NCBI GenBank assembly: GCA_051877895.1 | Contig: JBJEJI010000067.1 | Span: 1 to 9,760, forward strand | Length of the DNA: 9,760 nt | Reading direction: 5' to 3' | From: UBA3775 sp051877895 | Lineage (GTDB): Bacteria; Bacillota; Clostridia; Lachnospirales; Lachnospiraceae | Shown: one piece after another, positions 1-7,492 of the stretch | Layout: every line of letters starts with the position of its first letter | Numbering within the stretch: the first letter of the stretch is position 1 | Made by a program: the position numbers and the translations under genes | The notes under the pieces: generated by a model | The model's database searches: none | What the model saw: only the letters and a program-made list of their open reading frames with translations | Told to the model about the DNA's origin: nothing

Positions 1-3000
1 GAATATCACGAAGGTATTGTTGCATTAAGTGCCTGCCTTGCAGGAGAAATTCCGTCTGCAATTACTAAAGGCTTTTATGAAGAAGCAAAGGAAATTGCAA
101 TTTACTACGAGAACCTTTTTGGCAGAAATAACTTTTTTCTCGAACTTCAGGACCATGGCATATACGAACAGAAAACAGTTAACCAGGCTCTGCTCCGCAT
201 GAGCAGGGAAACCGGTATTCCTCTTGTTGCAACCAACGATGTTCACTATACTTATAAAGAAGATTATGAGGCTCATGACCTGCTTCTCTGCATCCAGACC
301 CAGACCACAGTTGACGATTCGGACAGAATGCGTTATGAACCGGAAAAGTTTTATATAAAATCTCCGGAAGAAATGTATGACCTGTTTCCTTATGCAAAAG
401 AAGCTTTGGAAAATACAAAAAAAATTTCAGACAGATGTAATGTGGAAATTGTTTTCGGCGAATACAAGCTGCCGAAATTTGACGTGCCTGACGGCTATGA
501 AGCTTTCGATTATTTATCAATGCTTTGCCATAAAGGTCTTAAAAAGAGATATCCCCATAACTATACAGAGCATGAAGACAGACTGGCTTACGAGCTGGAA
601 ACTATTAAAGGCATGGGATTTGTAGACTACTTTCTTATTGTTTCCGACTTTATACGTTTTGCAAAGGAGCATGATATTCCTGTGGGTCCGGGTCGTGGTT
701 CTGCGGCAGGAAGTATAGTTGCCTATTCCCTGGAAATTACCGATATAGATCCCATAAAGTACTCACTGCTCTTTGAGCGTTTCCTGAATCCCGAAAGATT
801 AACCATGCCGGATATAGATATTGACTTCTGTTTCGAAAGGCGACAGGAAGTAATTGATTATGTGGTTGAAAAGTATGGTAAGGACAGAGTAGTTCAGATT
901 GTTACTTTCGGTACCATGGCGGCAAGAGGCGTAATCCGTGATGTGGGAAGAGCCATGAATCTGCCATATGCAAAATGCGATTCCATTGCCAAGATGATTC
1001 CGCAGGAATTAAATATTACCATAGATAAGGCTATTGAAATGAACCCTGAACTGAAAAGTCTCATCGAAAGTGACAGGGAAACGGCCTATCTTATTGACAT
1101 AAGTAAAAAACTGGAGGGTTTACCAAGGCATACCTCCATTCATGCTGCGGGCGTGGTTATAGCCAATGCACCTGCAGATAATTATGTACCTCTTCAGCGA
1201 AGCGCAGACAATATTATTACCACCCAGTATACCATGACAACACTGGAAGAACTGGGACTTTTGAAAATGGATTTCCTGGGACTTCGTACACTGACTGTAA
1301 TAAAAAATGCAGAGGATATGATTCGTAGCAGGGAGAAGGATTTTTCAATAGAAGAAATCAGTTATGAAGACCCTGCAGTTTTTGAACTCATTGCTTCAGG
1401 AAAGACAGAAGGCGTATTCCAGCTTGAAAGTGCGGGAATGAAGGCTTTCATGAAAGAACTGAAACCGGGAAATCTGGAGGATGTGGTTGCGGGAATATCC
1501 CTGTATCGTCCGGGTCCCATGGATTTCATTCCTAAATACATAAAAGGAAAGAATAATAAAGAAAATATTGTATATGAATGTCCTGAACTGATTCCGATTC
1601 TGGAGCCTACATATGGTTGTATTGTATATCAGGAACAGGTTATGCAGATTGTACGTGAGCTGGCAGGCTACAGCTACGGACGAAGCGACCTTGTGCGCCG
1701 TGCCATGTCCAAAAAGAAGGCGGACGTAATGGAGAGGGAACGCCGGAACTTTGTTTATGGTAATGAGGCGGAAGGAGTGCCGGGCTGTGTGGCAAATGGC
1801 ATCAGTGAAGATGTTGCCAATAAGATATTTGATGAAATGACTGATTTTGCCAAATATGCATTTAACAAGTCCCATGCTGCCTGCTATGCGGTAGTGGCCT
1901 ACAGAACCGCATATCTGAAGCGTTATTATCCTGTAGAGTTTATGGCTGCGTTAATCAGCTCGGTAATTGATAATCCGGGTAAGGTTACTACCTATGTTCA
2001 TGACATTAAAGCTATGGGCATAAAGCTTTTGCCTCCGGATATAAATCTGTGCCGTTCGGAATTCAGCATTGACGGAAACAATATCCGTTACGGTTTATCT
2101 GCCATTAAAGGGCTTGGAAAGCCTGTGATAGACGCCATTGTTGCAGAAAGAGAGCAGAACGGAAAATTCAGGGACATCAAGGATTTCTGTGAAAGGCTTT
2201 CCGGAAAAGAAGTAAATAAGCGTACTGTTGAAAGTTTTATAAAGGCAGGAGCCTTTGATTCCCTGCCGGGTACCAGAAAACAGTTAATGTGCATTTATCT
2301 GCAGGTTATGGACGGAGTTGTCAGGGAAAAGAAAAAAAATCTTTCCGGACAGATGACACTGTTTGATTTTATGGAGGCAGACGATAATGAACCGGGAGAT
2401 GTAATGCATTATCCTGATGTAGGAGAATATGACAGACAGGAACTGCTTGCACTTGAAAAAGAGGTTCTTGGAATATATGTCAGCGGACATCCGCTGGATG
2501 ATTATGCTGATTTAATCGAACCAAGTATAACCAGACTGTCTTCGGCATTTATGTTGGATGAAGATACAAATCTGCCTGAAGTAAAGCAGGACAACATAGA
2601 AATTATCGGGGGAATAGTAGTTGACAAAACAGTAAAAACTACCAGAAGCAATACTCTTATGTGTTTTGCCACAATAGAAGATACAGCGGGAACAGTAGAA
2701 GTTGTTGTATTCCCTAAGGATTATGAAAAATATAAATATATGCTTATGCCTGACAGCAAGATATTTGTAAAAGGCAGGGTTTCTGTTGAGGAGGACAAGC
2801 CTGCAAAGCTCATATGCCAGAACATAATTCGTTTTGAAGATATGCCAAAAGAATTGTGGATTAAGTATAAGTCTATTGACAGTGCCAAGGCAGATGAATT
2901 AAAATTAGAAAGGCTGATAGAAAATTATCCGGGCTCCTCCGGCGTGGTTTTGTATTGTGAACAGGAGAAGGCGATAAAAAAACTTCCGGATAATCTGACT

Positions 3001-3126
3001 GTCAGAATTGATGCAGATACACTGACATATTTTGAAGCTGTATACGGCAAAGGAAATGTTAACACAAAAAATATCAGTCTGAAAAAGTATTTTGGAAAGA
3101 TAAGTAATTCAGAAAAGAGGTACTAA
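1..3126 (+). CDS. dnaE: DNA polymerase III alpha subunit, 5'-truncated by window edge
   Basis: Replicative DNA polymerase of the C family, DnaE type. The frame is open from base 1, with 1041 codons visible; against the usual 1,110-1,160 residues, roughly the first 110 are missing. Codons 1 to about 180 are the rest of the PHP domain, ending its metal motif with NDVHY (codons 79-83). The polymerase core shows GPGRGSAAGS (from codon 229), PDIDIDF with catalytic Asp at codons 271 and 273, the third catalytic Asp in KMDFLGLRT (codon 424), and FNKSHAACYA near codon 620. A helix-hairpin-helix stretch (YGLSAIKGLGK) starts at codon 697. QMTLFDF at codons 784-790 matches the QxxLxxF beta-clamp binding motif. 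An OB fold spans about codons 864-942. The stop lies 2 nt before pfkA, implying co-transcription. The methionine at 199 is internal, not the start. Firmicutes usually also have PolC, which is not in this window. Confidence 0.97.
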   Translation, partial: EYHEGIVALSACLAGEIPSAITKGFYEEAKEIAIYYENLFGRNNFFLELQDHGIYEQKTVNQALLRMSRETGIPLVATNDVHYTYKEDYEAHDLLLCIQTQTTVDDSDRMRYEPEKFYIKSPEEMYDLFPYAKEALENTKKISDRCNVEIVFGEYKLPKFDVPDGYEAFDYLSMLCHKGLKKRYPHNYTEHEDRLAYELETIKGMGFVDYFLIVSDFIRFAKEHDIPVGPGRGSAAGSIVAYSLEITDIDPIKYSLLFERFLNPERLTMPDIDIDFCFERRQEVIDYVVEKYGKDRVVQIVTFGTMAARGVIRDVGRAMNLPYAKCDSIAKMIPQELNITIDKAIEMNPELKSLIESDRETAYLIDISKKLEGLPRHTSIHAAGVVIANAPADNYVPLQRSADNIITTQYTMTTLEELGLLKMDFLGLRTLTVIKNAEDMIRSREKDFSIEEISYEDPAVFELIASGKTEGVFQLESAGMKAFMKELKPGNLEDVVAGISLYRPGPMDFIPKYIKGKNNKENIVYECPELIPILEPTYGCIVYQEQVMQIVRELAGYSYGRSDLVRRAMSKKKADVMERERRNFVYGNEAEGVPGCVANGISEDVANKIFDEMTDFAKYAFNKSHAACYAVVAYRTAYLKRYYPVEFMAALISSVIDNPGKVTTYVHDIKAMGIKLLPPDINLCRSEFSIDGNNIRYGLSAIKGLGKPVIDAIVAEREQNGKFRDIKDFCERLSGKEVNKRTVESFIKAGAFDSLPGTRKQLMCIYLQVMDGVVREKKKNLSGQMTLFDFMEADDNEPGDVMHYPDVGEYDRQELLALEKEVLGIYVSGHPLDDYADLIEPSITRLSSAFMLDEDTNLPEVKQDNIEIIGGIVVDKTVKTTRSNTLMCFATIEDTAGTVEVVVFPKDYEKYKYMLMPDSKIFVKGRVSVEEDKPAKLICQNIIRFEDMPKELWIKYKSIDSAKADELKLERLIENYPGSSGVVLYCEQEKAIKKLPDNLTVRIDADTLTYFEAVYGKGNVNTKNISLKKYFGKISNSEKRY

Positions 3127-3128
3127 TT

Positions 3129-4121
3129 ATGGCTTTTATGAAGAGCAAAAAAAGAGAATCCATGACCATCGGCGTGCTTACAAGCGGCGGTGATGCACCG
3201 GGTATGAATGCTGCTGTCCGTGCAGTGGTAAGAACTGCCATAGGTGCAGGATTTCAGGTTAAAGGAATCAGAAGAGGCTATACCGGTCTGCTTGAAGAAG
3301 ACATTTTTGATATGAATGCCAGAAGCGTGGCAGACATTATTCAGAAGGGCGGAACAATTCTTTATACTGCCAGATGTCCTGAAATGATGAGACCTGAAGG
3401 TCAGGAAAAGGCAGCATACATCCTGAAAAAACATGGAATTGACGCATTGGTTGTTATAGGAGGCGACGGCTCCTACAGAGGTGCACTTGCTCTTTCAAAA
3501 GAAGGCGTTAATGTGGTAGGAGTTCCGGGAACCATTGACCTTGACATTGCCTGCACTGATTATACCATAGGCTTTGATACAGCGCTTAATACAGCAATGG
3601 AAGCAATCGATAAGGTAAGAGATACATCTACCTCTCATGAACGTTGCTCTATTATCGAAGTAATGGGTCGTAAAGCAGGACACATTGCTCTGTGGTCAGG
3701 CATTGCAACCGGTGCCGAAGAAGTACTCGTTACAGAGCGTTACGATTATGATGAACAGAGAATCATAGATGCAATTATTGAAAAGAAAAAGCTTGGTAAA
3801 AAACTTCATATTATTATCAATGCCGAGGGCATTGGAGATAGTAACGGTATGGCAAAGCGTATTGAAGCTGCAACAGGACTTGAAACCCGTGCAACCATAA
3901 TCGGTTATATGCAGAGGGGTGGAAGTCCTACCTGTCGTGACAGGGTTATGGCCAGTGCCATGGGAGCAAAGGCTGTTGAAATTCTTGCTGACGGCAAGTC
4001 TAACAGAATTGTCGCATGGAAAAATGGTGAATTTGTAGACTACGATATTGAAGAAGCATTAAATATGCAGAAAGACCTTGATGAAGATCTTTGGGAAATC
4101 AGTCGAAAGCTTTGCAGATAA
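3129..4121 (+). CDS. pfkA: ATP-dependent 6-phosphofructokinase
   Basis: Cytosolic glycolytic enzyme that phosphorylates fructose 6-phosphate to fructose 1,6-bisphosphate. At 330 residues it is slightly longer than the usual 320, through a short N-terminal extension before TIGVLTSGGDAPGMNAAVR. Visible motifs are the nucleotide-site loop SGGDAPG (19-25), TARCPE (80-85), GGDGS (111-115), catalytic Asp137 in PGTID, MGRKAG (179-184), NAEG (231-234) and QRGGSP (262-267). Gly114 in GGDGS and Gly134 in PGTID are the residues typical of ATP-using enzymes; PPi-dependent forms usually have Asp and Lys there. Two positions depart from the textbook pattern: TIDLD instead of TIDND (Leu138), and GYMQRGG instead of GHIQRGG (Tyr260). 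AAGAGG at 3115-3120 is an SD site 8 nt before ATG, inside the end of dnaE. The dnaE-pfkA order is common in Firmicutes. Confidence 0.96.
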   Translation: MAFMKSKKRESMTIGVLTSGGDAPGMNAAVRAVVRTAIGAGFQVKGIRRGYTGLLEEDIFDMNARSVADIIQKGGTILYTARCPEMMRPEGQEKAAYILKKHGIDALVVIGGDGSYRGALALSKEGVNVVGVPGTIDLDIACTDYTIGFDTALNTAMEAIDKVRDTSTSHERCSIIEVMGRKAGHIALWSGIATGAEEVLVTERYDYDEQRIIDAIIEKKKLGKKLHIIINAEGIGDSNGMAKRIEAATGLETRATIIGYMQRGGSPTCRDRVMASAMGAKAVEILADGKSNRIVAWKNGEFVDYDIEEALNMQKDLDEDLWEISRKLCR

Positions 4122-4133
4122 AAGGAAGAATTA

Positions 4134-4676
4134 ATGAAAAAAGAATTTGATGTAAAAATGAGCAGAAATGATGTATTTGCCTTTCTGCTCAGACAGCAGT
4201 GCACCGGAATGAGGGGACTGCTTAATCTGGTAATAAATGTGGTGGTAATTCTCTGTCTGGTTTTAAACTGGGCAAATTATGACCTTACAGCAAAACTCCT
4301 TTTGTTTTTTATACTCATTCTTTTTGATGTATATACACCTGTAGCCTTGTTCAGACGTGCAGTCGCACAGGCAAAAAAAGCCATGAGTATGCATTATATT
4401 GTAACAGAAGCAGGAATTACCGTAGTCCGTGATAATGAAAGCGTGGAACTTTTATGGGGACATTTGTTGCGGTTCACTGCAACAGGAAAGAGAATCTACA
4501 TCTATACTTCCCGCATCACAGCCTTTATTTTCCCGAAAGAACAGCTTGGTGAAGAAACCTTTGAATTTGTTGTAAAACAGTTGAAAAAGAACAAAAAAGA
4601 TTTAGGGACCAGAGCCTTAGATACCGCAAAATGTGTTGCGCCTGATGAAGATACAGATAAAGCTGCAAAGAGCTGA
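4134..4676 (+). CDS. YcxB-like membrane protein of unknown function
   Basis: A 180-residue protein with a short basic N-terminus, two hydrophobic segments (about residues 29-46 and 52-71) and a soluble C-terminal part. Residues 86-152 (from MHYIVTEAGITV through LLWGHLLRFTATGKRIYIY to FIFPKEQL) have the pattern of the YcxB-like C-terminal domain: an extended strand, a Trp-containing 'W..L' turn, then 'YIY...AFIFPK'. The tail is charged and Lys/Asp-rich. This predicts an inner-membrane protein with two helices and most of its mass in the cytoplasm. Its biochemical role is unknown for the family as far as I know. ATG follows AAAGGAAG (4121-4128) by 5 nt, and the gene starts 12 nt after pfkA, so it is probably in the same transcript. 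Family assignment is from pattern recognition and is moderately secure; no function is claimed. Confidence 0.85.
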   Translation: MKKEFDVKMSRNDVFAFLLRQQCTGMRGLLNLVINVVVILCLVLNWANYDLTAKLLLFFILILFDVYTPVALFRRAVAQAKKAMSMHYIVTEAGITVVRDNESVELLWGHLLRFTATGKRIYIYTSRITAFIFPKEQLGEETFEFVVKQLKKNKKDLGTRALDTAKCVAPDEDTDKAAKS

Positions 4677-4723
4677 GACAAAAGCGGACAAGAATTGTTT
4701 GATTATGGCGGATGGATTAAATT

Positions 4724-5173
4724 ATGTCAGATAATAAGGCAGTAACAATGGAAAGTTTCTGTTCGAGAGATACCTTCGAATTGGGCAGGATGATGGGAGA
4801 AAAAGCTGAACCGGGAATGATTTTTTGTTTGTCCGGTGATTTGGGAACGGGTAAGACTGTGTTTTCAAAAGGACTGGCAAAAGGACTTGGAATTACCGAA
4901 CCGGTTGTTTCTCCTACCTTTACCATTGTTCAGGAATATAAAGAGGGACGGATCCCTTTCTACCATTTTGATACTTACAGAATTGCAGACCCTGAGGAAA
5001 TGTATGAAATAGGCTTTGATGACTATTTATACGGAAACGGGGTCTGTTTGATAGAATGGCCGGAAAATGTACAGGAACTGCTTACCGGTAAGCTGTACCA
5101 TGTAACAATCGAAAAGATTCCCGAAAAGGGACCGGATTACAGAAAAATAACATTGACCGATAATTTTGATTGA
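4724..5173 (+). CDS. tsaE: tRNA threonylcarbamoyladenosine biosynthesis ATPase TsaE
   Basis: P-loop ATPase that works with TsaB and TsaD to form N6-threonylcarbamoyladenosine at A37 of tRNAs reading ANN codons. It is needed for multiple turnover of the TsaB-TsaD complex. The 149-residue length is normal. Visible features are Walker A GDLGTGKT (38-45), the switch-like SPTFTIVQEY (63-72), FYHFDTYRI (79-87) with the conserved Asp83, and a Walker B-like strand VCLIEWPEN (107-115). It is followed 9 nt later by tsaB. The start is 47 nt after the YcxB-like gene and has only a weak SD (GCGGAT, 4708-4713). A nine-codon reading frame beginning at ATG 4705 overlaps the start and could couple initiation, but this is inference. 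Confidence 0.95.
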   Translation: MSDNKAVTMESFCSRDTFELGRMMGEKAEPGMIFCLSGDLGTGKTVFSKGLAKGLGITEPVVSPTFTIVQEYKEGRIPFYHFDTYRIADPEEMYEIGFDDYLYGNGVCLIEWPENVQELLTGKLYHVTIEKIPEKGPDYRKITLTDNFD

Positions 5174-5182
5174 GAGGAAACC

Positions 5183-5908
5183 ATGTATATACTTGCACTG
5201 GACGGTTCAGGACTTGTGGCAGGAGTGTCCCTGCTGACTGAGGATAAGATTCTGGCAGAATATACCGTAAATTATAAAAAAACACATTCACAGACACTGC
5301 TCCCTATGCTGGATGAAGTGATGAAAATGCTTGAGATGGAAGTAGGGGATGTAGATTATATTGCTGTGACCAACGGACCGGGTTCTTTTACCGGCCTTAG
5401 AATTTGTGCGTCTACGGCAAAAGGACTGGGTTTGGCACTTAACAAACCTATAGTGGCTGTGCCTACAGTAGATGCTCTCGCTTACAATTATGAGGGCGTT
5501 GACAAAATAATCTGCCCTCTCATGGACGCCAGAAGAAGCCAGGTTTATACAGGTATTTATACTTTTGAAAAGCCGGAAGGCAGTAACAATTTTGATGCTG
5601 AGAGAAAATTTGCTGTAGTCAGTCCTCAGGAAGCTGTTTCAATTGAGGAAATTATTAAAAAAATTAACGAACTGGGCAGAGAGGTTGTTTTTCTTGGAGA
5701 CGGAGTACCTGTAAATAGGAAACACATTGAAGAACTGGTAAAAGTACCTTATACACTTGCACCGCCTCAGCTTGCCATGCAAAGTGGGGCAGCGGTGGGA
5801 AGATGCGCCCTTCGCATGATCTCTGAGGGCAAGGTGACCTCGGCCATGGAACTCGTGCCGGATTATCTGCGACTTTCCCAGGCGGAAAGAGAACGCATGG
5901 AAAAATAA
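5183..5908 (+). CDS. tsaB: tRNA threonylcarbamoyladenosine biosynthesis protein TsaB
   Basis: Non-catalytic ASKHA-fold partner of TsaD in the cytosolic t6A complex; it dimerises with TsaD and binds TsaE. The 241 residues fit the family. Family marks are the N-terminal strand YILALDGSG (2-10), HSQTLLPMLDEV (35-46), the signature GPGSFTGLRI (65-74), ASTAKGLGLA (76-85) and DARRSQVYTGIY (115-126). As in other TsaB proteins, the metal-binding HxxxH of TsaD is absent, which separates it from the tsaD gene downstream. A good SD, GAGAGGA (5172-5178), overlaps the tsaE stop codon and lies 4 nt before ATG, so translation is probably coupled to tsaE. Confidence 0.95.
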   Translation: MYILALDGSGLVAGVSLLTEDKILAEYTVNYKKTHSQTLLPMLDEVMKMLEMEVGDVDYIAVTNGPGSFTGLRICASTAKGLGLALNKPIVAVPTVDALAYNYEGVDKIICPLMDARRSQVYTGIYTFEKPEGSNNFDAERKFAVVSPQEAVSIEEIIKKINELGREVVFLGDGVPVNRKHIEELVKVPYTLAPPQLAMQSGAAVGRCALRMISEGKVTSAMELVPDYLRLSQAERERMEK

Positions 5909-5972
5909 AACACCGAAGAGCAGTAAAAGTAACAGGATTTTTTTTAAAACTGCCGGGTAAAGAGTGTGGACA

Positions 5973-6419
5973 ATGTATATAACAGAAATAATGAATGAAA
6001 GGCATTTGGGGACTGTTGCACGGATAGAGCAGGAAAGCTTTTCCGAACCATGGAGTCCGGATGCCTTAAAAAATACCCTGAATAACAGTGATTACAGGTT
6101 TTATTGCCTGGTTGATGTTGAAAACCGGACTACTCTGGGCTATGTGGGACTTGTGTTGTCATGGGGAGAAGGTGAAATAGTCAGTGTTGCTGTAGACGAA
6201 AGCTGCAGAGGAAAGGGGCTTGGGAGTCTTCTTCTCAAAGAAGTGTTGAAGAGAGAAAAGGAAACCGGAACAGAAAGGCTTTTTCTTGAGGTACGCAAAA
6301 GCAACAAGGCCGCCATCAGACTTTATGAAAAAACAGGCTTTGGGGTTGATGGCGTGAGAAAAAACTTTTACAGAAAACCTGTGGAAGATGCACTGCTGAT
6401 GTCAGTGGGGCTTGTCTGA
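5973..6419 (+). CDS. rimI: GNAT N-acetyltransferase, ribosomal protein S18 alanine N-acetyltransferase RimI
   Basis: GNAT-fold acetyltransferase of the RimI type, expected to acetylate the N-terminal alanine of ribosomal protein S18 using acetyl-CoA. From ATG 5973 it is 148 residues. The acetyl-CoA loop is CRGKGLGS (78-85). The C-terminal half has LFLEVRKSNKAAIRLYEKTGF (103-123, with Tyr118), then FYRKPVEDALLM (132-143), which matches the RimI end. SFSEPWSPDALKNTL (22-36) is the usual RimI N-terminal motif. An in-frame GTG at 5964 would add three residues. ATG is preferred because MYITEI aligns with typical RimI starts and AAAGAG (5958-5963) lies 9 nt upstream. Position after tsaB matches the common tsaE-tsaB-rimI-tsaD order. 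The true substrate may be broader than S18. Confidence 0.92.
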   Translation: MYITEIMNERHLGTVARIEQESFSEPWSPDALKNTLNNSDYRFYCLVDVENRTTLGYVGLVLSWGEGEIVSVAVDESCRGKGLGSLLLKEVLKREKETGTERLFLEVRKSNKAAIRLYEKTGFGVDGVRKNFYRKPVEDALLMSVGLV

Positions 6420-6504
6420 CTGTATTGATAAATAGAAATACAAAAGAAAATGAGAAAATTACGAAAATAATAAATGTTAATTTAAATTTTTGAAATACGG
6501 ATTT

Positions 6505-6532
6505 TTGGAATATGAACATATAGAAATATAAG
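6505..6532 (+). promoter_or_regulatory. Possible weak promoter ahead of rnz-tsaD-ispD
   Basis: The 146-nt spacer between rimI and rnz (6420-6565) is the longest gap in the protein-coding part and is very A-rich. TTGGAA (6505-6510), a 16-nt spacer and TATAAG (6527-6532) resemble a sigma-A promoter with a suboptimal -35. Such AT-rich sequence yields chance matches easily. No terminator hairpin or riboswitch-like structure was seen in the gap, so read-through from rimI is also possible. Confidence 0.25.
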
Positions 6533-6565
6533 CTTTAGAAATATAATTGAGAAACGGAGAAACGG

Positions 6566-7492
6566 ATGCTGGATGTATGTTTATTAGGAACCGGAGGCAT
6601 GATGCCTCTGCCCAACAGGTGGCTTACCGCCTGCTATACCAGATTTAATGGGAGCGCTTTGCTCATTGACTGCGGAGAGGGAACTCAGATTGCATTGAAA
6701 GAGGCGGGATTTTCCTGTCATGATATTGATGTTATCTGTTTTACGCACTTTCATGGAGACCATATCAGCGGATTGCCGGGAATGCTTTTATCCATGGGAA
6801 ATGCTGACCGTACAGAACCGGTTACCCTTATTGGACCAAAAGGGCTTATTGATGTAGTGGGAAAACTCAGAGTAATTGCTCCGGAACTCCCTTTTGAACT
6901 GAAGTTTATTGAACTGGAAAACCCTACAGAAGAAATAAATATAAAAGACTATACAATCACTGCATATAAAGTCAGCCATAACATAACCTGTTACGGCTAC
7001 AGCCAGATAATAAAGCGTGCGGGGAAATTTGTTCCGGAAAAGGCAAAAGAAAACAACGTTCCGATGAAAGCCTGGAGCAGACTGCAGAAAGGTGTAAACG
7101 TTGAAATTGACGGAAATATTTATACTCCGGACATGATACTCGGACCTGAACGAAAGGGCATTAAACTGACTTACTGTACCGACAGCCGACCGGTTCCTTC
7201 CATAACCGAAGCTGCAAAGAATTCTGACTTATTTATCTGTGAAGGCATGTATGGAGAACCGGGGATGGAGGAAAAGGCGAAGGAACATCGTCATATGACT
7301 TTTACCGAGGCGGCTCATATAGCAAAAAATGCAAACGTAAAGGAACTGTGGCTTACACATTTTAGTCCGTCTCTTGTCAGACCGAAGGATTATGTGGGAT
7401 TTGCCAGGGCAGTTTTTAAAAACACGAGAGTGTATAAAGACGGTGCTGTAAAAGTGCTGGAATACACAAATGATGATGTGGAGGAAAAATGA
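6566..7492 (+). CDS. rnz: Ribonuclease Z (tRNA 3'-endonuclease)
   Basis: Zinc-dependent metallo-beta-lactamase-fold endonuclease that cuts pre-tRNA just after the discriminator base, most important for tRNAs lacking an encoded CCA. The 308 residues are the short (ElaC-type) form. The N-terminal LGTGGMMP (7-14) precedes DCGEGT (35-40). The metal motif is THFHGDHISGLPG (60-72), giving His61, His63, Asp65 and His66. Further ligands are His138 (KVSHNI), Asp206 (CTDSRP) and His265 (THFSP). HRHMTFTEAA (241-250) matches the family's HMT motif. Residues around 145-185 (GYSQII...GKFVPEKAKE) are the flexible-arm region that grips the tRNA elbow. ACGGAGA (6554-6560) is an SD 5 nt before ATG. The gene overlaps tsaD by ATGA, placing it in the t6A operon. 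Both tRNA genes in the window lack CCA and would be its substrates. Confidence 0.95.
   Translation: MLDVCLLGTGGMMPLPNRWLTACYTRFNGSALLIDCGEGTQIALKEAGFSCHDIDVICFTHFHGDHISGLPGMLLSMGNADRTEPVTLIGPKGLIDVVGKLRVIAPELPFELKFIELENPTEEINIKDYTITAYKVSHNITCYGYSQIIKRAGKFVPEKAKENNVPMKAWSRLQKGVNVEIDGNIYTPDMILGPERKGIKLTYCTDSRPVPSITEAAKNSDLFICEGMYGEPGMEEKAKEHRHMTFTEAAHIAKNANVKELWLTHFSPSLVRPKDYVGFARAVFKNTRVYKDGAVKVLEYTNDDVEEK

Noticed and set aside
179..520. 113-codon minus-strand reading frame inside dnaE
   Set aside because: Antisense shadow of the PHP-domain coding sequence, with no recognisable domain.
1396..1875. 159-codon minus-strand reading frame inside dnaE
   Set aside because: It is antisense to conserved polymerase-core codons, has no family resemblance and no recognised promoter; it is a shadow of dnaE.
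3459..3545. PfkA as a PPi-dependent phosphofructokinase because of TIDLD
   Set aside because: The two donor-specificity positions are Gly (GGDGS and PGTID), which is the ATP pattern; the Leu change is next to, not at, those positions.
5183..5908. tsaB as a second copy of tsaD
   Set aside because: It shares the ASKHA fold but lacks the HxxxH metal site and carries the TsaB signature GPGSFTGLR.
5938..5945. Run of eight T between tsaB and rimI as a terminator
   Set aside because: No stable hairpin precedes it; only a CAGT/ACTG pairing spans it, so it does not meet the form of an intrinsic terminator.
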